From contig JAIRWM010000142.1 of the NCBI GenBank assembly GCA_031268975.1, positions 1 through 43,145 on the forward strand: a stretch of 43,145 nt of DNA, read 5' to 3'. The notes beneath the pieces are model-generated. The model was given only the letters and a program-made list of their open reading frames with translations, had not been told where the DNA came from and did no database searches. This DNA comes from Treponema sp. GTDB taxonomy: Bacteria > Spirochaetota > Spirochaetia > Treponematales > Breznakiellaceae. A program made the translations under genes and the position numbers. This document shows positions 24,194 through 31,870 of this stretch, one piece after another (position 1 is the stretch's first letter; the number at the start of each line of letters is the position of its first letter).

Positions 24194-24950
24194 GAAAAAA
24201 AAGAAAACCCACCGAATCGGTACGGAAAATGAAAGCAGCCTGCACCGGACGCTTAAATTCCGTTACGCGGATCCGGGCAAAACCGAAGAGGACCGGGCAG
24301 GGTTTGTCTGCGACGCCGTGGGCCCGGACGGCGAGGCGGTTGAAATCCAGACAGGCAATTTCAGCGCCCTGAAAAACAAAATCCCCGCCCTGGCCGCCCG
24401 GGGCAGGATACGGCTTGTTTACCCGGTAATCGTTACAAAAACCATAGAACTGTACGACATTGGCGGAAATTTAATTTCGAGGCGGAAAAGTCCCCGAAAG
24501 GGTTCCATGTGGGATATTTTCGGCGAACTTATTTACGCCCCCTCACTGATGAACCTGCGCCGCCTCACCGTGGAAATCGCTTTTGTGGACGCTACCGAGC
24601 GCCGCCGGGACGACGGACAGGGTTCCTGGAGGCGGAAGGGGGTAAGCATTGAAGACAGAAGCCTTGATCTGTTTCGTGAAAGCCTTATATTGCGAAAAAA
24701 AGCGGACTGGCGGCGTTTTCTCCCGGTAAAGGGAGAATTCACCGCCAGGGATCTGGCGGAAAAAACACACATCAGGCCGGCGCTTGCCCGCAAAACACTC
24801 TACGTACTCGAAAAGGCCGGCATTGTGGAAAAAATCCGCAAAGCCGGCCGAAGCTGGCTGTTCAGAACGGCCGCCGTAAACGGGAAAAACGTCCCGGCGC
24901 AGGCGGGCAACCCTGCGCCGGCGGATAGCCCGGGGAAGGAAGCCGGCTGA
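24180..24950 (+). CDS. Predicted PD-(D/E)XK-like protein with C-terminal winged helix
   Basis: The function is not established. The N-terminal half resembles restriction-endonuclease-fold proteins: Glu16 in G-T-E-N-E-S-S-L-H, Asp45, then a hydrophobic strand with E-I-Q (55-57) and Lys65, an E-x-Q variant of the D...E-x-K active site. It is followed by R-I-R-L-V-Y-P-V and a long charged middle. Residues about 186-232 read as a winged helix (F-T-A-R-D-L-A-E ... A-L-A-R-K-T-L-Y-V-L-E-K-A-G-I-V). The 256-residue protein ends in a Pro/Ala-rich tail. I recall similar E-I-Q-T-G proteins annotated only as domains of unknown function. It could be a DNA repair or defence nuclease, or a nuclease-derived regulator. 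Confidence 0.6.
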   Translation: MTPSRKKKKTHRIGTENESSLHRTLKFRYADPGKTEEDRAGFVCDAVGPDGEAVEIQTGNFSALKNKIPALAARGRIRLVYPVIVTKTIELYDIGGNLISRRKSPRKGSMWDIFGELIYAPSLMNLRRLTVEIAFVDATERRRDDGQGSWRRKGVSIEDRSLDLFRESLILRKKADWRRFLPVKGEFTARDLAEKTHIRPALARKTLYVLEKAGIVEKIRKAGRSWLFRTAAVNGKNVPAQAGNPAPADSPGKEAG

Positions 24951-24964
24951 GCGCCGCCTTCCCC
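24932..24964. terminator. Possible bidirectional terminator between convergent genes
   Basis: GGGGAAGG (24932-24939) pairs with CCTTCCCC (24957-24964) around the stop codon of the plus-strand gene and just before the end of the fba gene on the other strand. The loop is 17 nt and the T tract is weak, so this is a tentative call. Confidence 0.35.
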
Positions 24965-24970
24965 CGTTCT

Positions 24971-25969
24971 TTACGCCTGTCCCGCGGAACCGAGTACGTT
25001 TTTGTTTTTGTCGATGTACATTTTCTTTAACTCGTCCCGGGCGGGGCCGAGATACTTGCGGGGATCAAATTCATCCGGCTTTTCGGCAAAAACCCTGCGG
25101 ATTACGGCGGTCATCGCCAGCCGCCCATCGCTGTCAATGTTGATCTTGCATACCGCGCTCTTTGCCGCGGTACGGAGCTGTTCTTCGGGAATACCCACCG
25201 AATCGGGCAGTTTGCCGCCGTATTGCTCGATGATTTTTACATATTCAATGGGCACCGAAGACGATCCATGGAGCACGATGGGAAAACCGGGTATCTGTTT
25301 TTCGATTTCCTTCAAGATGTCAAAACGCAGCGGGGGCGGAATAAGAATGCCGTTGGCATCCTTCGTGCACTGTTCCGGTTTGAACTTCGCCCTTCCGTGA
25401 CTGGTTCCGATGGAGATAGCCAGCGAATCGACGCCGGTTTTTTTGACAAAATCGACAACCTCGGACGGCTGGGTATAGTGGCTCTGTTCCGCGGCTACGT
25501 CGTCCTCGACACCCGCCAAAACGCCCAGTTCGCCTTCCACGGTTACATAATCCTTGCGGGAGTGGGCGAATTCACAGACCTTTTTCGTCAACTCCACATT
25601 TTCGTCGTAGGATTTGCTTGACCCGTCAATCATGACACTGGAAAAACCGGTTTCTATACAATCCTTACACAGTTCAAACGTATCACCGTGATCCAGATGC
25701 AGTACGATGGGGATATCGCAGCCCAGTTCATGGGCGTATTCCACGGCGCCACGCGCCATGTTTTTCAGCAAATTCTGGTTGGCATATTTACGGGCGCCCG
25801 AAGACACCTGAAGAATGACCGGAGATTTTGTTTCCACACAGGCCTGGATGATGGCCTGCATCTGCTCCATATTGTTAAAATTGTAGGCGGGGATGGCATA
25901 TCCGCCCGAAACCGCCTTTTTAAAAAGTTCCCGGGTATTAACGAGGCCCAATTCTTTATAGCTGGTCAT
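24971..25969 (-). CDS. fba: Class II fructose-bisphosphate aldolase
   Basis: This enzyme cleaves fructose-1,6-bisphosphate into glyceraldehyde-3-phosphate and dihydroxyacetone phosphate in glycolysis. It is the zinc-dependent class II type: I-P-A-Y-N-F-N-N near residues 26-33, catalytic Asp93 and zinc ligand His94 in H-L-D-H-G-D, Glu145 in V-E-G-E-L-G, a G-T-S-H-G segment (His191) and a later L-H-G-S-S-S loop. The length of 332 is typical. A strong AAGGAG ribosome binding site precedes the ATG. It is a single gene, convergent with the nuclease-like gene and divergent from an exported unknown; an aldolase gene close to flaA is also seen in pathogenic treponemes, as far as I recall. Confidence 0.96.
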   Translation of the reverse strand: MTSYKELGLVNTRELFKKAVSGGYAIPAYNFNNMEQMQAIIQACVETKSPVILQVSSGARKYANQNLLKNMARGAVEYAHELGCDIPIVLHLDHGDTFELCKDCIETGFSSVMIDGSSKSYDENVELTKKVCEFAHSRKDYVTVEGELGVLAGVEDDVAAEQSHYTQPSEVVDFVKKTGVDSLAISIGTSHGRAKFKPEQCTKDANGILIPPPLRFDILKEIEKQIPGFPIVLHGSSSVPIEYVKIIEQYGGKLPDSVGIPEEQLRTAAKSAVCKINIDSDGRLAMTAVIRRVFAEKPDEFDPRKYLGPARDELKKMYIDKNKNVLGSAGQA

Positions 25970-25981
25970 AGTTTCTCCTTA

Positions 25982-26031
25982 CTGAAAGATTATTTATTCT
26001 GGAGTATAGTGAAAAAGCACCGCGAAGAAAA
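25982..26031. promoter_or_regulatory. Divergent promoters with overlapping -10 elements
   Basis: On the minus strand TATACT (26008-26003) lies upstream of fba with a poor -35 (TTTTCT at 26031-26026, 17-bp spacer). On the plus strand CTGAAA (25982-25987), 17 bp, TATAGT (26005-26010) could serve the gene at 26043. The two -10 hexamers overlap by four bases, so polymerase binding in one direction would exclude the other. Hexamer matches are moderate. Confidence 0.4.
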
Positions 26032-26042
26032 GAGGAGCGAAG

Positions 26043-26930
26043 GTGATACACAATCCGCCTGTTTCAAACAGGTTCCGGGCGCTTTTTGCCGTTATCTGCG
26101 GCGTTTTTCTTGCCGGCGTGGTTTTCTGCGCCCGGCGGCCCGTCGTGTTGGTCAACGACGCGGCTTTTGCCCTGCTCTATGGAAAGCGCCGTGCCTGGGT
26201 AAAAAAAGCCGGCCTGGAACTGCTGCTTTTCAGGCGGATTAAAACAGCCGTTGTCGCGGAAAGCGCCGGGCCCGATCTGGTTTCCCTCGCCGCCGCCATG
26301 GCCTCCAAACGGCCGTACGCCGTTTTTTTCCCCTACCGCTACCGGGAAGGGGCTCTGCGCTACCACAGGGATCACCCGGATGCGCCCGCCGCCCTGCTGG
26401 CAGGCCGGAAAAAACCGCCGGAAAGCGCGGCGGCGGAAGGCGGCGGGCTGGCCTGGTATTCGACGGATACGCCCACGGACCTGTACCGCGCCGGATTCTG
26501 CGCCGCCGCTCTGGCGGGAGACGGCGAAATCCTGGTTATCCACAGCGGGGCGCTCGCTCCGGAAGAAACGGCCGCTTTTCGGGCCGGGGCGGGAACGGCT
26601 TCCGTCAGCTTCGCGCCGCCGGGGATGAACGCTCCCGAAAGGACGGCCTGCGCCGTACTGCCCGGAACGGAGAAGATTCCCGAAGGAGACACGGAGCTTC
26701 CATTTATTTTGTACACCTGGCTTGATCCGGCGCTCCTCCCGGAAGAGGCCGCGGTCGTTTTCAGCGATTCCCCGTGGGAGGCCCTTCCGGCGGCGCTCGC
26801 TCTGCTGGAAGAAGGGCAGCTTCTGGGAACCATTCCTTCGGAAATAACGGTTTTGGGAAAGAAAACGCGCGATCTGTCTACAGTGCAGATAAAAAGGCTA
26901 ATTTTTTCTCCGGCGGGGGCGGATAATTAA
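26043..26930 (+). CDS. Exported or membrane-anchored protein of unknown function
   Basis: This 295-residue protein starts at GTG behind GAGGAG. It has one N-terminal hydrophobic segment (about residues 12-30) after a basic stretch, so it is exported. The Cys at the end of this segment is preceded by Val-Val-Phe, which does not fit a lipobox, so a membrane anchor is more likely than a lipoprotein. The rest alternates beta strands and helices (V-V-L-V-N-D-A-A-F-A, Y-A-V-F-F-P-Y-R-Y, I-L-V-I-H-S-G-A-L-A), reminiscent of type I periplasmic binding folds, but no specific family motif is visible. The sequence is very Ala/Pro rich. It lies just upstream of the flaA genes, though these have their own promoter. 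Confidence 0.75.
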   Translation: MIHNPPVSNRFRALFAVICGVFLAGVVFCARRPVVLVNDAAFALLYGKRRAWVKKAGLELLLFRRIKTAVVAESAGPDLVSLAAAMASKRPYAVFFPYRYREGALRYHRDHPDAPAALLAGRKKPPESAAAEGGGLAWYSTDTPTDLYRAGFCAAALAGDGEILVIHSGALAPEETAAFRAGAGTASVSFAPPGMNAPERTACAVLPGTEKIPEGDTELPFILYTWLDPALLPEEAAVVFSDSPWEALPAALALLEEGQLLGTIPSEITVLGKKTRDLSTVQIKRLIFSPAGADN

Positions 26931-26948
26931 AGAAAACCACATAGGGGT

Positions 26949-26977
26949 TTGACAAAGAGACGCTAAAGGCATATAAT
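26949..26977 (+). promoter_or_regulatory. Perfect-consensus sigma70 promoter of the flaA operon
   Basis: TTGACA (26949-26954), a 17-bp spacer and TATAAT (26972-26977) match the housekeeping consensus at all twelve positions. The start is predicted near 26984, and a strong AAAAGGAG ribosome binding site (27008-27015) precedes the ATG at 27023. Sigma70-type control of flaA, in contrast to sigma28 control of core flagellins, has been reported in other spirochaetes. Confidence 0.9.
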
Positions 26978-27022
26978 TTAGCTGACTTCATTTTCCATTG
27001 CATCGCGAAAAGGAGTATTGGG

Positions 27023-27853
27023 ATGAAACATGGTAGTTTTAGGGTTTTTCTCATCGTCTTGCTGGCGGGGGCGGCCCTGACGGCATTCGGTGATGACTTT
27101 ACCGTTAACCTGGAATCGAAAATTGTGGAGAACTTCGACAACGCGGAGGGCTCCAAATATGTCTGGAAAAAAGAAGCCAGCCGATACGCGGTCGGCAAGG
27201 ACGAAACCGACAGGGATAACCCGTCTTTCGCCAATTTTGGGCTGGAAGGCGGTGATTTTTTCCCCAAAATCGATCACAAGGAAGGATGGCCGATGGCCCT
27301 GTTCAGAAACAACAGGGACGGCAGGGATCTTAAAATTCTGGGGATCTGGGGCAAATTCAAGAGGATGGGATACAATTGGATAGACATCTACCCGACCGCG
27401 GCAGCCGACGGGGAAGACGCGGGGCCGTACGAAATTCCCCTTCCCGGCCGGGTGAGGTACCTGGATATGTGGGTCTGGGGTTCAAACCTTAACTACTATC
27501 TGGAAGCCTATATACGGGACCAGCAGGGTGTGGTCCATACCATCTACATGGGCAATCTTGGGTACCAGGGCTGGAAAAATCTCCGTTCTTCGATTCCTAC
27601 TTCCATTCCCCAGCGCCGCCGGATCATCCTGGATCCCAAATCGTCCGGCATGACCAGCGCGGAAGAACGGAACAATATTTACCTCAAATTTGTCAAATTC
27701 CGTATTTGGACTACCCCTTCGGAGGCGGTTGGTAATTTCTATATTTACCTTGACCAGTTCAAGGTATTGACCGATACATTTGAATCCCTCTACGACGGAG
27801 ACGACTTGACGGATCCCGACTGGATACGGGAAAACTGGGATTCGGGTAATTAA
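27023..27853 (+). CDS. FlaA-family flagellar filament outer-layer protein (first copy)
   Basis: FlaA-family proteins form the sheath around the FlaB core of spirochaete periplasmic filaments and are exported through Sec. The 276-residue product has a cleavable signal peptide ending A-F-G (about residue 23) and mature residues starting D-D-F-T-V. The body is beta rich, with the family's aromatic motifs: M-G-Y-N-W-I-D-I-Y-P, L-D-M-W-V-W-G-S-N-L-N-Y, I-Y-M-G-N-L-G-Y-Q-G-W-K-N-L, and F-Y-I-Y-L-D-Q-F-K near the C-terminus. Nine bases separate it from a second, shorter copy with the same motifs. I do not assign FlaA1 or FlaA2. Confidence 0.9.
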   Translation: MKHGSFRVFLIVLLAGAALTAFGDDFTVNLESKIVENFDNAEGSKYVWKKEASRYAVGKDETDRDNPSFANFGLEGGDFFPKIDHKEGWPMALFRNNRDGRDLKILGIWGKFKRMGYNWIDIYPTAAADGEDAGPYEIPLPGRVRYLDMWVWGSNLNYYLEAYIRDQQGVVHTIYMGNLGYQGWKNLRSSIPTSIPQRRRIILDPKSSGMTSAEERNNIYLKFVKFRIWTTPSEAVGNFYIYLDQFKVLTDTFESLYDGDDLTDPDWIRENWDSGN

Positions 27854-27862
27854 GGAGACGCC

Positions 27863-28579
27863 ATGAAACGCTATATTTTTACCGTCTTGATTGTTCTTCT
27901 CGCTTCAGGGCTTTTTGCCCAGGAGATTGGGGAGCCGGACGCCGCCCAGCTTGGCATAATGGAAGCCCAGCAGAAACTTAAAGAGATTTCGGTAGATAAG
28001 TTTGAATATGACGGTTTTTGGATGTCTACCATGTCAACGGACGAAGGGTATCCTACGACAAGACTGTTTGACGGGGGCCCCGCGGCCAAAGTGCCCATTC
28101 CGGAAGAAGAGGGCCTTGATATTCCGGACAAGTATGTTCTTGGCACCCGTGTGGATTTTCTCCACCGGGGCTACAACAGCTTTACCATCTACCCCATGCG
28201 GCCGGTTCCCATTGAGGGTATCACCAAAACGGTTTCCGTCTGGGTAGCCGGCAGGAACTTTAACCACGAACTTAACCTGCTTATTGAAGACGCCTTCGGA
28301 CGTTACTTTGAGCTCTACATGGGCAAGCTGAATTTCCAGGGCTGGAAAAAAATGACGGTGGCCATTCCTCCCCAGGCCCTTGACGGGGTGCACGGCATAG
28401 TACAGCGGAACTACCACTACAACAACATGATGGGCCTGCGGATTACCGGTTTCCGTATTGACTGTGATCCCATGGAAGCCTACGGTTCCTACTATATCTA
28501 CTTTGACGATCTGCGCGCCGTGACCGATCTCTTTGCCGAACAGATTAAGGATATCGACGATCCCAGCGACATGTGGTAA
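27863..28579 (+). CDS. flaA: FlaA-family flagellar filament outer-layer protein (second copy)
   Basis: This second Sec-exported sheath protein has 238 residues, with a signal peptide ending L-F-A before Q-E-I-G (cleavage near residue 19-20). Motifs match the copy upstream and other spirochaete FlaA proteins: R-G-Y-N-S-F-T-I-Y-P, V-S-V-W-V-A-G-R-N-F-N-H, L-Y-M-G-K-L-N-F-Q-G-W-K-K-M and Y-Y-I-Y-F-D-D-L-R. The two copies are clearly related but well diverged, so they probably form a heteromeric sheath rather than being redundant. It is co-transcribed with the first copy and followed by a strong terminator. A GGAGA ribosome binding site lies 5 nt before the ATG. Confidence 0.92.
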   Translation: MKRYIFTVLIVLLASGLFAQEIGEPDAAQLGIMEAQQKLKEISVDKFEYDGFWMSTMSTDEGYPTTRLFDGGPAAKVPIPEEEGLDIPDKYVLGTRVDFLHRGYNSFTIYPMRPVPIEGITKTVSVWVAGRNFNHELNLLIEDAFGRYFELYMGKLNFQGWKKMTVAIPPQALDGVHGIVQRNYHYNNMMGLRITGFRIDCDPMEAYGSYYIYFDDLRAVTDLFAEQIKDIDDPSDMW

Positions 28580-28589
28580 ACCCGTGTTG

Positions 28590-28633
28590 CCGCGATAAAA
28601 AAAGCCGCCGCATGGCGGCTTTTTTTATCGCGG
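28590..28633. terminator. Bidirectional intrinsic terminator after flaA
   Basis: This is a perfect 20-bp inverted repeat (28590-28609 and 28614-28633) with a 4-nt loop GCAT. The lower part of the stem is a run of seven A paired with seven T, so a GC-rich hairpin followed by a U tract forms on either strand. It ends the flaA transcript and would also stop antisense transcription into it. Confidence 0.92.
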
Positions 28634-28677
28634 CCCCCCCCTTGTCTTCCCCCGCCCCGCCGGGTTTCAATAGAGGC

Positions 28678-29469
28678 GTGACAAACAAAGAAAAGACCGA
28701 CATCGCCGCTTTCCTTGATACCGCGGGCGACTATCTTACCGGCGGATACCGGAGGAACCGGGTATCCGGGGAATTTGCCGGCCCCGCGCGGCGGGCTTCC
28801 GTTCGGGGCAGCGCCCCGGCGGGGCAGGAGGAACCGGCGGCGGCCGGACAGGAGGCCGACAGCCTGGACGCGGTGGCCTCGGATATTTCCCGCTGTACCC
28901 GCTGCGGGCTTTGTTCGACCCGGACAAACACCGTTCCCGGAGAAGGGGTTCCCCGGCCGCTGGTAATGGTTGTAGGCGAAGGCCCCGGCGCCGACGAAGA
29001 CGCCACAGGCAGGCCGTTTGTGGGCAGGGCCGGACAACTTCTTGACAAGATACTCGATTCGCAGGGAAAAATAGGCCTTTCCCGGAACAAAAACTGCTAT
29101 ATCGCCAACGTAGTCAAGTGCCGTCCGCCGAAAAACCGCGATCCTCTGCCCGACGAAACCGCCGCCTGCGCGGGTTTTCTCAGACGGCAGATAGCGCTTC
29201 TGAAACCGCGCGTGATTCTTACCGTAGGCAATCCCGCCTCAAAAACACTGCTTGGTACAACGGACGGGATCACAAAAATCCGGGGTACGTTTACAAACTT
29301 CAACCTGGACGGCCTGGACATTCCCCTGCTTCCCACCTTTCATCCAAGCGCCCTGCTGCGTGACGAAAGCCTTAAAGTTCCTGTCTGGAAGGATATGCAG
29401 ACACTGCGGATAAAACTGTGCGGGCTGAACGATGAATACGCCGCCCTTGTGGCAAATATGCCCTTATGA
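28678..29469 (+). CDS. udg: Family 4 uracil-DNA glycosylase
   Basis: This iron-sulfur enzyme removes uracil from DNA as the first step of base excision repair. Likely 4Fe-4S ligands are Cys73 and Cys76 (C-T-R-C) with Cys148 and Cys164 (spacing x15, as in family 4). Motif A is G-E-G-P-G-A-D-E-D (100-108, usually G-E-A-P-G), and the His motif is H-P-S-A-L-L near the C-terminus. I start at GTG 28678, giving 263 residues; the frame is open from 28573, but that would translate through the flaA terminator stem. The first 60 residues are Ala/Gly rich and poorly conserved, as in many members. It overlaps priA by 4 bp. Confidence 0.93.
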   Translation: MTNKEKTDIAAFLDTAGDYLTGGYRRNRVSGEFAGPARRASVRGSAPAGQEEPAAAGQEADSLDAVASDISRCTRCGLCSTRTNTVPGEGVPRPLVMVVGEGPGADEDATGRPFVGRAGQLLDKILDSQGKIGLSRNKNCYIANVVKCRPPKNRDPLPDETAACAGFLRRQIALLKPRVILTVGNPASKTLLGTTDGITKIRGTFTNFNLDGLDIPLLPTFHPSALLRDESLKVPVWKDMQTLRIKLCGLNDEYAALVANMPL

Positions 29470-31460
29470 ACGAATCCTCGTATGTGGATATCATATTTGA
29501 TGTACCGCTCAAGCAGACGTACAGCTACAGAAAAGACGAAAAACAGGAAGCTTCTGTGGGAAAGCGCGCCATGGTTCCCTTCGGGAAACGCGAGGCGCTG
29601 GGCTACATTATCGCCGAACGCGACAACCCGCCCGAAGGAGTAGAGAACAAAAAAATAAAAACCATACGGCGGGTTGTCGACAAGGAAGCCGTTTTTGACG
29701 AAGACAACATTGCCCTTGCCAAATGGATGGCGTCTTATTATCTGTGCGGGCCCGGCGAAGCTCTCGCCGCGATGATCCCGCAGGGACGGCGTACCGGATC
29801 GTACCCGTCGTTTGCCGATGACGACCTGCCGGAGAAAAGACTTGAGCTTTCGGATGAACAGCGGCGCGCCCTGGACGGCATAGCGGAAATGGCCGCCGCC
29901 CGGAAAAGCGGCCTTTCTTCGCCGGAAATGGCATATCTGTACGGCATAACCGGATCCGGCAAAACCGAAGTTTTTCTCAGGACGGCGGAAAAGCTGCTCG
30001 ACGCGGGGAAAACGGTGATTTACCTTGTGCCGGAAATTTCCCTTACCCGGCAAACCTCGGAACTTATGGGCCGCCGTTTCGGTTCCGCCGCGGCGACGCT
30101 TCATTCGGGAATGACCGGCAGCCAGCGGCTCACCGAATGGATGCGCATCCGCCGGGGGGAGGCCGGTATCGTAGTCGGGCCCAGAAGCGCCGTGTTCGCG
30201 CCGCTTCGGAATCTGGGACTTATCATCATTGACGAAGAACACGACGGCTCGTACAAATCGGGAAATACGCCGCGTTACCACGCACGGCAAATCGCCATGC
30301 GCCGATCTTCTTCGGAAGGGGCGCTTTTGCTGATGGGTTCCGCCACACCATCGGCGGAAGCCTGGAAACTGATGAACGACGGAACAATACGGCGCTTTTA
30401 CCTTTCCCAAAGGCTTTCCGGGGGAAAGCTGCCTGAGATCTTTCCGGTGAATCTGGCCAAAACCGAAGGCTGCCTTACAAGGGAACTAAAGGATGAAATC
30501 CGCGTTACCTCCCAAATGGGACGGCAGACCATCCTTTTTCTCAACCGCCGGGGCTTCGGTTATTTTTACCAGTGCCGTTCATGCGGATTTGAGCTTACCT
30601 GCAGGCACTGCTCGGTTTCTCTCACGTACCACAAAAGCAGGAACCGCGCCGTATGCCACTATTGCGGTTATCAGATAAAGCCGCCGGAAGCCTGCCCGGA
30701 ATGCGGATCCCTGGACGCGGGTTTCAGGGGCTTTGGAACGGAGCTTATCGAAGAAGAGGTGCGGAATTCGTTTCCGGATTTAAAGATAGGCCGGGTGGAT
30801 GCCGACACGACTAAAAAAAAAGGCAGCCTTGAACAGCTTCTGGGCGCGTTTAAAGCGGGAGAACTCGACATACTGCTGGGAACGCAAATGGTCGCCAAGG
30901 GCCTTAACTTTCCCGGAGTACGGCTTGTCGGCGTCGTTTTTGCCGATACGGGCCTTCATCTGCCGGACTTCAGGGCGGCGGAGCGGACGTTTTCCCTCAT
31001 TGTACAGGTAGCCGGCCGCGCCGGGCGCTATTTTCCCGACGGCAAGGTGATCGTTCAGACGCTGCGCCCTTCGGACCCGGCGATAAGCAGGGCCTGTTCC
31101 CTCGACGTGGAAGGCTTTTTCGCCGCCGAACTGCTTCAGCGTTCAGAACTGGGGTTCCCGCCCTATTCGCGCCTTATCCGCTTTACCGTCCGTTCCCGAA
31201 GCGCGGAAAAAGCAAAACGGGCCGCGGCCAGACTTGCCGTTCTGGTAAAACCGGCTCTGCCTCCCGGCGCGGAACTTCTTGGCCCCTGCGAATGCGCGAT
31301 AAGTCTCAGAGCCGGCAGCTACCGTCATCAAATACTTCTGCGGGGAAAAACCATGGGGCCGCTGCACAAATCCGCGTCGTTTTTACTTGAGTCCTACGGT
31401 CGTGAAAAAGAAGCGGGCGTTTATGTCGAAGCCGACGTAGACCCCATGGATCTTCTGTAA
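29466..31460 (+). CDS. priA: Primosomal replication restart helicase PriA
   Basis: PriA recognises stalled forks and D-loops and reloads the replicative helicase. At 664 residues it is a little shorter than the enteric protein (732). It has a DNA-binding N-terminal domain (about 1-105), Walker A G-I-T-G-S-G-K-T (160-167), DEEH box (256-259) and the central zinc-binding insertion with paired Cys (C-x2-C, C-x2-C, C-x2-C, C-x2-C). The later helicase motifs include L-L-G-T-Q-M-V-A-K-G and Q-V-A-G-R-A-G-R. The ATGA overlap with the glycosylase gene links base excision repair with fork restart in one operon. Confidence 0.97.
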   Translation: MNESSYVDIIFDVPLKQTYSYRKDEKQEASVGKRAMVPFGKREALGYIIAERDNPPEGVENKKIKTIRRVVDKEAVFDEDNIALAKWMASYYLCGPGEALAAMIPQGRRTGSYPSFADDDLPEKRLELSDEQRRALDGIAEMAAARKSGLSSPEMAYLYGITGSGKTEVFLRTAEKLLDAGKTVIYLVPEISLTRQTSELMGRRFGSAAATLHSGMTGSQRLTEWMRIRRGEAGIVVGPRSAVFAPLRNLGLIIIDEEHDGSYKSGNTPRYHARQIAMRRSSSEGALLLMGSATPSAEAWKLMNDGTIRRFYLSQRLSGGKLPEIFPVNLAKTEGCLTRELKDEIRVTSQMGRQTILFLNRRGFGYFYQCRSCGFELTCRHCSVSLTYHKSRNRAVCHYCGYQIKPPEACPECGSLDAGFRGFGTELIEEEVRNSFPDLKIGRVDADTTKKKGSLEQLLGAFKAGELDILLGTQMVAKGLNFPGVRLVGVVFADTGLHLPDFRAAERTFSLIVQVAGRAGRYFPDGKVIVQTLRPSDPAISRACSLDVEGFFAAELLQRSELGFPPYSRLIRFTVRSRSAEKAKRAAARLAVLVKPALPPGAELLGPCECAISLRAGSYRHQILLRGKTMGPLHKSASFLLESYGREKEAGVYVEADVDPMDLL

Positions 31461-31462
31461 TA

Positions 31463-31491
31463 TAGACAAACAGGGTTCTTTACCGCATACT
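31463..31491 (+). promoter_or_regulatory. Possible promoter of the DtxR-family gene
   Basis: TAGACA (31463-31468), a 17-bp spacer and CATACT (31486-31491) lie 6 nt before the ATG at 31498, so the transcript would be nearly or fully leaderless. The -10 matches at only four positions. Read-through from priA is an alternative. Confidence 0.35.
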
Positions 31492-31497
31492 GAGGCC

Positions 31498-31869
31498 ATG
31501 ACTGAATCTCTGGAAGATTATCTTGAGATGGTGAGTTTTCTTTCCGACACCGGCGAAGTGCGGGTAACCGACATCGCCGCCCGTCTTGGCGTCTCAAAAC
31601 CCTCGGTACATACCGCGCTTAAAAACCTCGCGGAACAGGAATTGATACAACACAAACGGTACCAAAGCGTCACGCTGACAAAAAAAGGAGCGCAGCAGGC
31701 GGCGGAGATACGGAAAAAGCACCGGTTTTTGACGGATTTTCTTACAGACATTGTCGGCGTCGACGCCGCCATAGCGGAGCGGGACGCCTGCAAAATGGAA
31801 CATTTTCTTTCACCGGAAACCCTGAAGCGGATGAAGATCCTCTCCGCGAATCTAAAAAGCGGCGGCTAG
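31498..31869 (+). CDS. DtxR/MntR/TroR-family metal-dependent regulator
   Basis: This is a short (123-residue) DtxR-family protein with a winged-helix DNA-binding domain (about 1-62, recognition helix around S-K-P-S-V-H-T-A-L-K) and the metal-binding dimerisation domain (about 63-120). It lacks the C-terminal SH3-like domain, as in MntR. Candidate metal ligands are Asp7 and Glu10 (E-D-Y-L-E), His75, Cys98, Glu101 and His102. The Cys-x2-Glu-His group is the DtxR/IdeR form, while MntR has Glu in place of that Cys, so the metal (Mn, Fe or Zn) is open. No transporter gene is next to it. A tandem repeat array starts 1 bp after its stop. Confidence 0.85.
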   Translation: MTESLEDYLEMVSFLSDTGEVRVTDIAARLGVSKPSVHTALKNLAEQELIQHKRYQSVTLTKKGAQQAAEIRKKHRFLTDFLTDIVGVDAAIAERDACKMEHFLSPETLKRMKILSANLKSGG

Positions 31870-31870
31870 G

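Noticed and set aside
28573-28677. Extended N-terminus of the uracil-DNA glycosylase
   Set aside because: It would be translated through the perfect terminator hairpin of the flaA operon; the GTG at 28678 is preferred.
29340-30410. 356-residue frame on the minus strand opposite priA
   Set aside because: Antisense shadow of priA helicase motifs, with no family resemblance or ribosome binding site.
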